A DNA stretch of 6,252 nt from JBBQSN01 sp038213835 (lineage in GTDB: Bacteria; Actinomycetota; Actinomycetes; Actinomycetales; CAWJMD01), in NCBI GenBank assembly GCA_038213835.1, contig JBBQSN010000180.1:1-6252 (forward strand), in the 5' to 3' direction. The notes below the pieces were generated by a model. That model saw only the letters and a program-made list of their open reading frames with translations, had not been told where the DNA came from and ran no database searches. This document shows, piece after piece, positions 1 through 5,635 of this stretch. The position numbers were made by a program, and so were the translations under genes. Numbering within the stretch: the stretch's first letter is position 1; every line of letters begins with the position of its first letter.

Positions 1-635
1 AGCACCACCGCCTGTGCCCGATCCCGGGTACCGGTTTTCGCCTGGATCCGCTTGACGTGGGTCTTCGCGGTGGACTCGGCGATGAAGAGCAGGCCGGCGA
101 TCTCCTGGTTGGACAGTCCTCGGGCGACCAGCCGCAGCACCTGCAGCTCGCGCTGGGTCAGGGCCGCCACCCGCCGCGCGTCCTGCGACGCGATGATGTG
201 GGGTCCGTCGGCATGCAGGATGAAGTGCTCGACGAGGTCGCGGGTGACCGCCGGGTCGAGCAACGTCTCTCCGGCCGCGACGGTGTGGACTGCGTCGACC
301 AGCCGCTCGGGTGAGGCACGCTTGAGCAGGAAGCCGCTGGCGCCGCCGCGCAGCGCTCCCCACACGTACTCGTCGTGGCGGAACGTGGTGAGGACGAGCA
401 CCTTGGTCGGGAGTCCGGCCGCGACCACCCGCCGGGTCGCCTCGATGCCGTCGATCCCCGGCATCCGGACGTCCATGAGCACCACGTCCGGAGTCAACGC
501 CCGGCACAGCTCGACCGCCTGGATGCCGTCGCGAGCCTCGCCGACCACCTCGATGCCGGTGGCGTTGTCGAGGACGACGCCGAGGCCGGCCCGGATGAGC
601 GGGTCGTCGTCGGCGAGCAGCACCCGGACGTTCAT
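1..635 (-). CDS. NarL/LuxR-family two-component response regulator (3' end cut by window edge)
   Basis: This is a DNA-binding response regulator, the output partner of the adjacent histidine kinase. 211 residues are visible from an ATG at 635-633; the frame is still open at position 3, and NarL-type regulators are usually about 215-225 residues, so only the last few codons are missing. The receiver domain spans residues 1-120: acidic pocket D9-D11, phospho-acceptor D55 (in VVLMDVRMPG), switch T83/T84 (VLTTF) and conserved K105 (GFLLK). A LuxR-type helix-turn-helix follows at about 157-211, with LTQRELQVLRLVARGLSNQE and the recognition-helix segment ESTAKTHVKRI. The start overlaps the kinase stop as ATGA (632-635), which suggests translational coupling; no clear Shine-Dalgarno sequence precedes it. 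Phosphorylation by the kinase and transcriptional control of nearby or own genes is inferred from the family; the target genes are unknown. Confidence 0.95.
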   Translation of the reverse strand, partial: MNVRVLLADDDPLIRAGLGVVLDNATGIEVVGEARDGIQAVELCRALTPDVVLMDVRMPGIDGIEATRRVVAAGLPTKVLVLTTFRHDEYVWGALRGGASGFLLKRASPERLVDAVHTVAAGETLLDPAVTRDLVEHFILHADGPHIIASQDARRVAALTQRELQVLRLVARGLSNQEIAGLLFIAESTAKTHVKRIQAKTGTRDRAQAVV

Positions 636-1750
636 GGCAGCGGGAGCACCGCCCGGACCCGGAACCCGCCCCCGCCATCGCGCCCGTGCTCGACGGTGCC
701 GTGGAACACGGCCGCCCGTTCCGAGAGGCCGAGCAGCCCGCGGCCCGGTCGGTACCCCGGCTTCGGGCCGCTCCCGTCGTCGATCACCTCGACACTCACT
801 CCTCGCCCATCCAGGCGCACGACCACGCCGGCCGAGGCCGCCCCACCGTGCCGCAACGCGTTGGTCAGCGCCTCCTGCACGATCCGGTACACCGACAGGT
901 CGATGCTTCCGGGCAGCTGCGGCTGCGGCGGGTGCAGGTGCACCGTCACGGTCATCCCGGCCTCCGTCATGCGCTCGACCAGCCGGGGCAGCTCGGCGAG
1001 GCCCGGTTGCAGGTCGGTGCCGTCGTCGCGGCGCAGCACGCCCAGTACGCGATCCAGCTCGTCGAGCGACTCCCGCCCGATCCGCTCGACACCGGCCAGG
1101 ATGTCACGCGCCTTGTCCGCGTCACGGTCCACCACGACCCGGGCGGCGCCGGTGCGTACCAGCATCACGCTCATCGTGTGACCGATCAGGTCGTGCAGCT
1201 CTCGGGCGACCCGGTGGCGCTCGTCCAGGACCGCGTCGCGGCGCATCAGCTGCCGGTCGCTCTCCTGCTGCTCACGCCGTCGGGCACCGGCATAGCCGAC
1301 AGCCCAGACGCACAGCCAGCCGAACACCACTCCGGCGGGCACGGCGGGCGGCACCGCCCCCCCGTCCCCGGCGAAGAAGGCCGCGATGCCTGGCAGCATG
1401 ATCACGGGCCCCCACAGCGCCCGCCGGTGGGTGGCGTAGTTGCCGACGGCGGACAGGCTGATCAGGTTCGCGAACGTCGACAGCCCACGGGGGGTCAGCC
1501 ACAACGCCTCGACGGCGAGTGCGCACGTACCCACGGCGTACGCAGCCACCGGCAGCCGCCGCCGGAAGGCCAGGCTGCCACCGATGACCGCGGCCAGCGC
1601 CATCGCCGCCGGCAGCCGCATCCCCGACGCCGGCGTGGTCGCGAGCCGCTCGCTGACCAACGTCGCGACCGCGGCGGCCGCCAGAGCGGCGTCGACCATC
1701 CATGGGGGGAGGCGATTGAACCAGGAGATGATCACGGCGTACCGGCCCAT
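632..1750 (-). CDS. DesK/NarX-type sensor histidine kinase
   Basis: This is a membrane-bound sensor kinase of 372 residues, a typical length for the HisKA_3 class. The N-terminal 155 residues are hydrophobic, with about five to six predicted membrane segments (roughly 17-35, 47-63, 68-86, 93-104, 113-127, 136-155) and no large extracellular domain, so the signal is probably sensed in or at the membrane. The dimerisation and phospho-acceptor helix carries ELHDLIGHTMSVM with H186 as the likely phosphorylated histidine. The HATPase_c domain follows, with N box QEALTNALRHG (N297), G1 box VIDDGSG (D324/D325) and G2 box GRGLLGLSERA (338-346). The ATG at 1750 lies 4 nt after the stop of the upstream membrane-protein gene, and the stop overlaps the regulator start, so the three are very likely co-transcribed. 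The ribosome binding site is weak, which fits coupling. The inducing signal cannot be read from the sequence. Confidence 0.95.
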   Translation of the reverse strand: MGRYAVIISWFNRLPPWMVDAALAAAAVATLVSERLATTPASGMRLPAAMALAAVIGGSLAFRRRLPVAAYAVGTCALAVEALWLTPRGLSTFANLISLSAVGNYATHRRALWGPVIMLPGIAAFFAGDGGAVPPAVPAGVVFGWLCVWAVGYAGARRREQQESDRQLMRRDAVLDERHRVARELHDLIGHTMSVMLVRTGAARVVVDRDADKARDILAGVERIGRESLDELDRVLGVLRRDDGTDLQPGLAELPRLVERMTEAGMTVTVHLHPPQPQLPGSIDLSVYRIVQEALTNALRHGGAASAGVVVRLDGRGVSVEVIDDGSGPKPGYRPGRGLLGLSERAAVFHGTVEHGRDGGGGFRVRAVLPLP

Positions 1751-1754
1751 GCAG

Positions 1755-2720
1755 CTACTTCACCACGCCGGCACCCTGCCGCCCAGAGTGCGGCGACGGC
1801 CTGGAGGAGTGCGGCCGCCCCGGCCGCCCCGGCCGCCTCCCGCCGGGCAGCAGCCGCCGTGCCACGAGGACGTAGGCGGCCAGCACGGCGAGGACCCCAG
1901 CCAGGGTGAGCAGGGCCAGCGGCACGGTGGGCGAGGTCCAGGCCCGGCCCCCGTACGCGGAGGCGACCACCGCTGCGAAGACTGAGGCATACCCTGCCGC
2001 CGCGAGGGTCATCAACCCGACCTGGGTACGGGTCGGCGTGGGTCGCAGGCCCAGGCCGATGGCCAGCACGCCGAGCACCTGCAGTCCGTGCATGCCCAGG
2101 GCGTGCGCCAGCTTGGCACTGCCGGCGGCGCCGAACACGATCGAAGCGGGGGCCTGGCCGGTGGCGGCCGCCGCGGCCTCGCCCACCGCCGCCATGTCGA
2201 CGCCGATGTATCCGCTCACCATCACCGCCGACAGACCCGCGACCACGGCCATGCGCGAGGCCGGCGTGCCCCGCGACTGCACCAGCGACCAGACCAGCAG
2301 CACGGCCAGCGCGAGGGCCACGAGGAGGATCGTGCCGCTCATGACGGCCCAGACCGCCGCGTCGAAGCCCGTCCGATAGCTGAAGTGCGACGGTTCGCCC
2401 CGCCACCGCTGCATCGTGATCGCGAGGACCTCCACGATCGAACCGCCGCCGAGGAGGGCGATCGGGAGCCACCCCCACCGCCGCACCGGCAGCTGGCGCA
2501 CCACCCACACCGCCGACCAGGCCAGGATGCCGAACGACATCCCGAACACCACCGGCTTGCGCCACGACACCGCGCCCCACCACGGAGCCCAGTCCACGAC
2601 GGCGACCACCGCGTGCACCGTGCCGGACGCCAGCATCAGCGTCCCGCACCACCAGAGAAACCGTTGCTGCGCGGTGATCGGTCGCACCGCCAGCCAGACC
2701 TCACGAAGGATTGCACTCAT
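1755..2720 (-). CDS. Polytopic membrane protein of unknown function, first gene of the two-component operon
   Basis: I do not recognise a named family. The 321-residue protein has about eight hydrophobic segments (roughly 21-42, 56-75, 83-103, 121-146, 155-177, 205-224, 232-254, 265-287), so it is an integral inner-membrane protein. Possible functional residues in or near membrane segments are W53-R-K-P56 followed by FGMSFG, W106-R with E109 and H112, D175, E181, and H206/H211 (AHALGMHGLQ). The cytoplasmic-looking tail (291-321) is basic and low in complexity, with a GRP tripeptide repeat. The frame is open upstream to 2897, but I place the start at 2720: a TAGCGT -10-like box lies 7 nt before this ATG, and the extension is non-hydrophobic and would run back almost to the terminator hairpin. 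The stop is 4 nt before the kinase start. It may be an accessory sensor, a protected target or a transporter for the two-component pair; this is inference. Confidence 0.85.
   Translation of the reverse strand: MSAILREVWLAVRPITAQQRFLWWCGTLMLASGTVHAVVAVVDWAPWWGAVSWRKPVVFGMSFGILAWSAVWVVRQLPVRRWGWLPIALLGGGSIVEVLAITMQRWRGEPSHFSYRTGFDAAVWAVMSGTILLVALALAVLLVWSLVQSRGTPASRMAVVAGLSAVMVSGYIGVDMAAVGEAAAAATGQAPASIVFGAAGSAKLAHALGMHGLQVLGVLAIGLGLRPTPTRTQVGLMTLAAAGYASVFAAVVASAYGGRAWTSPTVPLALLTLAGVLAVLAAYVLVARRLLPGGRRPGRPGRPHSSRPSPHSGRQGAGVVK
1812..1838. repeat. Three tandem 9-bp units inside the membrane-protein gene
   Basis: The 9-mer CGGCCGCCC occurs at 1812-1820 and 1821-1829, and again at 1830-1838 with one change in the last base. 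Read on the minus strand in frame it encodes consecutive Gly-Arg-Pro units in the C-terminal tail of the membrane protein. Such a repeat could change length by slippage without shifting the frame. It probably makes a basic, disordered tail. Confidence 0.8.
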
Positions 2721-2727
2721 GGCGGGG

Positions 2728-2733
2728 ACGCTA
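2728..2733 (-). promoter_or_regulatory. Candidate -10 box for a leaderless operon transcript
   Basis: TAGCGT on the minus strand lies 7 nt before the ATG at 2720, and no Shine-Dalgarno sequence is present in between. This is the usual arrangement of leaderless actinobacterial promoters, where transcription begins at or next to the start codon. No convincing -35 box was seen at 16-19 nt upstream. The box also supports the choice of 2720 as the translation start. Confidence 0.5.
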
Positions 2734-2779
2734 GAGGCGCACGACGCCGCGCACGTCCCCCCGCGGAGGGCCGTCGCCG

Positions 2780-2795
2780 TACCCCTCCCGGGGTA
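2780..2795. promoter_or_regulatory. Perfect inverted repeat TACCCC-N4-GGGGTA, possible operator
   Basis: TACCCC at 2780-2785 and GGGGTA at 2790-2795 are exact inverse complements around TCCC. The element sits about 60 bp upstream of the membrane-protein start and downstream (in the transcription direction) of the terminator hairpin. Operators of the CsoR/DUF156 metal-sensor family have a similar G-tract dyad flanked by TA. An overlapping minus-strand TCTACC could act as an alternative -10. Binding by a CsoR-like protein is inference from resemblance; no csoR or copper gene is visible in the window. Confidence 0.4.
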
Positions 2796-2800
2796 GACCG

Positions 2801-2826
2801 CCTGTCCGGCGACCCTGTCCGGCGAC
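2801..2826. repeat. Perfect 13-bp tandem direct repeat upstream of the operon
   Basis: CCTGTCCGGCGAC is repeated exactly twice, head to tail (2801-2813 and 2814-2826), only 5 bp from the palindrome at 2780-2795. A 13-bp period is a little more than one helical turn. It could be a paired binding site, for example for the co-encoded response regulator, or a simple local duplication. Confidence 0.8.
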
Positions 2827-2891
2827 GGGTCAGGTCCCCCTCGAGCTGGTGCCCTGCGCAGCTGCTCGCGGTCGACGCCGAACCGCTCGAA

Positions 2892-2934
2892 GCGCAAAGA
2901 CGAGCCCCCGCGAGCAGGTGATCGCAGGGGCTCG
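2892..2934 (-). terminator. Hairpin terminator downstream of the small basic protein gene
   Basis: CGAGCCCC (2901-2908) pairs exactly with GGGGCTCG (2927-2934). After one mismatch the stem continues with GCGA (2910-2913) and TCGC (2922-2925), leaving an 8-nt loop. On the minus strand the stem is followed by GTCTTTGCGC, a short T-rich stretch. It begins 15 nt beyond the stop of the small gene at 2949, so it most likely ends that transcript and insulates the membrane-protein operon. The T-tract is weak, as is common in actinobacteria. Confidence 0.7.
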
Positions 2935-2948
2935 GTCGCTCGTGCCGC

Positions 2949-3092
2949 TCAGGCGCGCGGGTGTGGCCTGCTGCTCCTGGCCCTGGCCTTGCCCACCAGC
3001 TGCTTCACCTTCTGCTGGTTCTCGGGCTTGCGCGCCTCGTCGACGACCTTCTTGGCGATGCCGATCTTGGTCAGCTTGCTGATGAGTCCCAT
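2949..3092 (-). CDS. Small basic protein, 47 residues, function unknown
   Basis: An ATG at 3092 opens a 47-residue frame ending in TGA at 2951-2949. The protein begins MGLISKLTKIGIAKKVVDEA, continues with RKPENQQKVKQLVGKARARS and ends in a short basic tail. It is rich in lysine and arginine, has no cysteine, and should form one or two amphipathic helices with an N-terminal membrane-touching or helix-packing face. A good Shine-Dalgarno sequence (GGGAG, about 7 nt before the ATG) and G or C at nearly every third codon position support real coding, and a hairpin terminator follows the stop. It looks monocistronic. I cannot assign a function: a nucleic-acid-associated or membrane-peripheral small protein are both possible. 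A 143-residue frame overlapping it on the same strand (3261 to 2830) lacks these signals and is not chosen. Confidence 0.75.
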   Translation of the reverse strand: MGLISKLTKIGIAKKVVDEARKPENQQKVKQLVGKARARSSRPHPRA

Positions 3093-3282
3093 GGCTGTCT
3101 CCCGTTACGTCTGAGGTCCATCGAGTATGGAGGAGTGCTCCCACGTCCGCCACGGGGAGTGCTGCGGGCGGCGTGGCATGAGTCCAGGGACCAGCTCGAC
3201 CAGCCTTTCGTTCGGCTGCTGGACGCGTTGCGACCGGCTGCCGCCCTTGCCGACGACTCATCGAGATCCGACGGGCAGGGCC
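3093..3282. other. Gene-free interval between the small protein and the acetyltransferase
   Basis: No supported gene lies in these 190 bases; third-position GC drops in every frame. On the minus strand CATACT (3129-3124) is a possible -10 for the small protein, giving a leader of about 25 nt, but no clear -35 was found. A weak hairpin, CAGCC (3201-3205) with GGCTG (3214-3218), has no T-tract and cannot be called a terminator. Confidence 0.5.
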
Positions 3283-3828
3283 TCAGAGCCGGCGGTGCAT
3301 CACGTGCAGCCCGACCAACCCGTGGGTGGGGTGGTCGAACGCCTCCGGGACGGTGCCTACGACCTCGAACCCGAGCGAGCGCCACAGCGCGACCGCGCGG
3401 GTGTTGGTCTCGACCACGGCGTTGAACTGCATCGCCAGGTAGCCCTGCCGTGCCGCCTCGGCGACCACGTGCTCGGCCAACCGTCGTCCCACCCCCCGCA
3501 CGCCCGACGGGGCTGAGGTGACGAAGCCGGCATTGGCCACGTGCGCGCCGGCGGCGTCCTGGTTCGGGTGCAGCTGCGCGGTGCCCACGACGGTGCCGTC
3601 CGGGAGGGCGGCGACGTAGGTGCGGGCGGGCGGTGGTTCCACCCACCGCACCCGTGCCTGCTCGGCGGAGACGTCCCGGGGCCAGCAGTAGGTCTCCCCC
3701 GCCCGCATCACCGGTTCGAGCAGCGCCCAGACCGCGGGCCAGTCGGCGTCGGTCGTCTCGCGCAGCGCGAGGTCGTCAGCAGCGGGCACGGCACCAGTCT
3801 CGGGCACGCCGCCGACCCCGGCGATCAT
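3283..3828 (-). CDS. GNAT-family N-acetyltransferase
   Basis: This is probably a cytoplasmic acetyl-CoA-dependent N-acyltransferase of 181 residues, a usual length for the GNAT fold. The N-terminal part has LALRETTDADWPAVWALL (20-37), the typical first strand and helix, followed by GETYCWP (44-50). The acetyl-CoA pyrophosphate-binding loop is GVRGVGRRLAEHVV (109-122, R/Q-x-x-G-x-G/A pattern). The terminal part NAVVETNTRAVALWRSLGFE (136-155) with VVGTVPEAF is the classic motif B region. The substrate is unknown; an amino acid, amine or small drug-like compound are all possible. The ATG at 3828 overlaps the stop of the CAP remnant (ATGA, 3825-3828). GTG codons at 3807 and 3789 are possible later starts, since the first 17 residues are not part of the domain. 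No terminator is obvious after the stop. Confidence 0.9.
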   Translation of the reverse strand: MIAGVGGVPETGAVPAADDLALRETTDADWPAVWALLEPVMRAGETYCWPRDVSAEQARVRWVEPPPARTYVAALPDGTVVGTAQLHPNQDAAGAHVANAGFVTSAPSGVRGVGRRLAEHVVAEAARQGYLAMQFNAVVETNTRAVALWRSLGFEVVGTVPEAFDHPTHGLVGLHVMHRRL

Positions 3829-4061
3829 CGTCCGAAGGTCCGGGTCCCGTAGGTGCCCATCGACCCGCCCTTCGCCACGCCGACGCCGATGTGGGAGCAG
3901 GAGCAGCTCAGGATGTCGGCGCGGTGACCCGGGCTGTCCCTCCAGGACGCCATCACCGACGCCGCGCTGGACTGGCCCGCGGCGATGTTCTCCGCGATCG
4001 ACCCGCCGCTGTACCCGGCGGCGCGGATCCGGTCTCCCAACGAGCGGCGTTCACCAGCCAC
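3825..4061 (-). pseudogene. C-terminal remnant of a CAP/SCP-domain (YkwD-like) protein
   Basis: The last 70 or so residues match the C-terminal half of bacterial CAP-domain proteins, normally secreted: DRIRAAGYSGGSIAENIAAG, then SWRDSPGHRADIL with the conserved histidine, then IGVGVAKGGSMGTYG. The N-terminal half of the domain, including the usual FSHTSPDG segment, the signal peptide and any linker, is absent in all three minus frames upstream. Third-position GC falls sharply before about 4040, which marks the likely breakpoint. The frame stays open upstream, and a GTG at 4061 preceded by GAGG could still allow a 78-residue product, so translation into the overlapping acetyltransferase (ATGA) is possible. 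The aromatic residue common before the final FG segment is also altered (TYGTRTFG). I call it a gene fragment because half of the fold is missing. Confidence 0.7.
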
Positions 4062-4121
4062 TCTGTCAGCCTCACCGGTCGGACCGGGCAGGCAGGGACG
4101 ACGGCGATCCGCGGCGCTGGC

Positions 4122-4127
4122 TAGGGT
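4122..4127 (+). promoter_or_regulatory. Candidate -10 box for leaderless hydrolase transcript
   Basis: TAGGGT lies 6 nt before the ATG at 4134, with no Shine-Dalgarno sequence between them. This is the usual spacing for a leaderless actinobacterial message starting at the A of ATG. The -35 region is weak (GGGACG at 4095-4100 is too far upstream). The same arrangement precedes the minus-strand membrane-protein gene. Confidence 0.55.
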
Positions 4128-4133
4128 CCGGTC

Positions 4134-5600
4134 ATGGCTGACGACCCCACCCAGATCACCCCCGACCGCTCCTCCGGGCCGCTGGACGCCGACGAGCTGG
4201 AGGTGGTCCGGCGTGCGGCGCGCTACGCCGAGACCTGGATCGCGCTCCGCCGCCGCACCCTGCGCGTGCCCGGCGTGCAGCTGGCGGTCGCGGTGGCCGG
4301 TGAGGTGCTGGTGCACACCGCCCACGGCTCGGCCCGGCTGCCCGGCACCGACGGCCCGGACGACGAGGGCGAGCCGCTGGGCACCGAGCACCTGTTCCGG
4401 ATCGCGTCGCACTCCAAGACCTTCACCGCGACCGCGGTGATGCAGCTGGTCGAGCAGGGCAGGCTGCGCCTGGACGACACCGTCGGGCAGCACGTGCCCG
4501 ACCTCGCCGGAGCCGCCGTGGCCGACCGCACCGTGGGCGAGCTGCTGGCCCACGGCGGCGGCGTGGTGCGCGACACCCACGACAGCGACTTCTGGACCCT
4601 GGCCCGCCCGTTCCCGGACCGCGACGCCCTGGTGGCGGCGGCGCACGACCACGCCGACGTGCTCGCTGCGAACGAGCAGTTCAAGTACTCCAACATCGGC
4701 TTCGGGCTCGTCGGGCTGGTGATCGAGGCCGTCACCGGACGCCCGTACGCCGAGCACCTGCGCGCGGCCGTGCTCGAGCCGCTCGGCCTCACCCGCACCG
4801 GCCCCGAGCTCGACCCGTCCCGCCTCGACGAGTACGCCACCGGCTACAGCGGCGTCGTGCTCGGCGAGCGCCGGGTGCCGATCGACACGATCGACACCGC
4901 TGCCCTGGCCTCGGCCACCGGCTTCTGGAGCACTGCCGGCGACCTCGTCCGGTACGCGGCCGCCCATGCTCTCGGCGACGACACGCTGCTCAGCGACGCC
5001 TCCAAGCGACGGCTGCACCGGGCCCAGTGGGCCGTCGCCGGCGGCGAGGAGCACTACGGCCTCGGCTTCGGCCGGCAGACGATCGGCGAGCGCACCCTGG
5101 TCGGGCACGGCGGAGGGTTCCCCGGGCACATCACCCGCACCGTCCTCGACCCGGACGACGGCCTCACCGTCGTCGTGCTGACCAACGCCATCGACGGGCC
5201 GGCACAGGAGCTCGCGACCGGTGTGGTGAAGATCGTCGACGCCGCGCTGACCGCGCACCGTGAGAGCCGGGGGGCGGCCGTCCACGACCTGGCCGTGTTC
5301 GAGGGCCGCTGGGCGAGCCTGTGGGGCGTCACCGACCTGGTGGACCTGGGCGGACGGCTGCGGGCGATCGCCCCCGACCAGGTCGACCCGACGGGCGGCA
5401 TCGCCACACTCGAGGTGCTCGACGCCGGCACCGCACGGTTCACCGACGCGGGGGGCTACGCCTCGCCCGGGGAGACGGTCGTCGCGCACCGCGAGGACGG
5501 GCGCACCGCCTGGGTGCGGATCGCCGGGAGCCGCCGGGTGCGGCTGGAGGAGCAGCAGGCCTGGCTGGCGGACCGCGACCGGGTCAGCATCCCGTCCTGA
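4134..5600 (+). CDS. Class C beta-lactamase-family serine hydrolase
   Basis: This is a penicillin-binding-protein-like serine hydrolase of the Beta-lactamase (PF00144) fold, 488 residues. The catalytic motifs are present and correctly spaced: S92-H-S-K95 (SxxK, in FRIASHSKTFTAT) gives the nucleophile and general base, Y185-S-N187 is the second motif, and H325-G-G is the third, replacing the KTG of true beta-lactamases. Supporting segments are LRLDDTVGQHVPDL (111-124), ELLAHGGGV (136-144) and TGFWSTAGDLVRYA (262-275). About residues 385-488 form an additional C-terminal region beyond the hydrolase domain, probably beta-rich. No signal peptide or membrane helix is visible, so it is likely cytoplasmic and more likely an esterase, peptidase or amidase than a beta-lactamase; the substrate is unknown. 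The gene is divergent from the CAP remnant and convergent with the phosphatase gene. Confidence 0.95.
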   Translation: MADDPTQITPDRSSGPLDADELEVVRRAARYAETWIALRRRTLRVPGVQLAVAVAGEVLVHTAHGSARLPGTDGPDDEGEPLGTEHLFRIASHSKTFTATAVMQLVEQGRLRLDDTVGQHVPDLAGAAVADRTVGELLAHGGGVVRDTHDSDFWTLARPFPDRDALVAAAHDHADVLAANEQFKYSNIGFGLVGLVIEAVTGRPYAEHLRAAVLEPLGLTRTGPELDPSRLDEYATGYSGVVLGERRVPIDTIDTAALASATGFWSTAGDLVRYAAAHALGDDTLLSDASKRRLHRAQWAVAGGEEHYGLGFGRQTIGERTLVGHGGGFPGHITRTVLDPDDGLTVVVLTNAIDGPAQELATGVVKIVDAALTAHRESRGAAVHDLAVFEGRWASLWGVTDLVDLGGRLRAIAPDQVDPTGGIATLEVLDAGTARFTDAGGYASPGETVVAHREDGRTAWVRIAGSRRVRLEEQQAWLADRDRVSIPS

Positions 5601-5616
5601 TCCCGCCCTGATCCCG
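5596..5616. repeat. Two copies of a 10-bp repeat across the hydrolase stop codon
   Basis: CCTGATCCCG occurs at 5596-5605 and 5607-5616, separated by one base. The first copy contains the TGA stop of the hydrolase gene. It is probably a small local duplication; no function is implied. Confidence 0.7.
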
Positions 5617-5635
5617 TCCGATCGTCTGGGGACGG
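5614..5635. terminator. Weak hairpin between convergent genes
   Basis: CCGTCC (5614-5619) pairs with GGACGG (5630-5635) around a 10-nt loop, in the 35-bp gap between the hydrolase and phosphatase stops. There is no T-tract on either side. It could serve as a bidirectional terminator for the two convergent genes, but the stem is short. Confidence 0.3.

Noticed and set aside
52..1401. A 449-residue plus-strand frame opposite the regulator and kinase
   Set aside because: It is low-complexity, rich in Arg, Pro, Ala and Ser, and lies antisense to two genes with complete catalytic motifs.
2811..2831. GACCC-N11-GGGTC inverted repeat overlapping the 13-bp repeats
   Set aside because: It is a five-base stem with a long loop in GC-rich DNA and is expected by chance.
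2721..2897. A 59-residue N-terminal extension of the membrane protein
   Set aside because: The extension has no family-like features, starts right beside a terminator hairpin and covers the repeat, palindrome and -10 box; the ATG at 2720 fits a leaderless promoter.
3201..3218. Hairpin CAGCC-N8-GGCTG after the acetyltransferase
   Set aside because: The stem is only 5 bp, has no T-tract, and lies more than 60 nt past the stop codon.
2830..3261. A 143-residue minus-strand frame overlapping the small basic protein
   Set aside because: It has an unlikely composition, crosses the terminator hairpin and lacks a ribosome binding site; the 47-residue frame has better coding signals.
3178..3300. Plus-strand frame with a plausible-looking stretch (RDQLDQPFVRLLDALRPAAA)
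   Set aside because: Third-position GC is only about three quarters, well below the real genes here. There is no start signal, and the frame runs into the antisense of the acetyltransferase.
3825..5489. A 554-residue minus-strand frame running antisense through the hydrolase gene
   Set aside because: Only its last 75 or so residues (the CAP remnant) resemble protein. The rest is the complement of the well-supported hydrolase gene and reflects the absence of stop codons in high-GC DNA.
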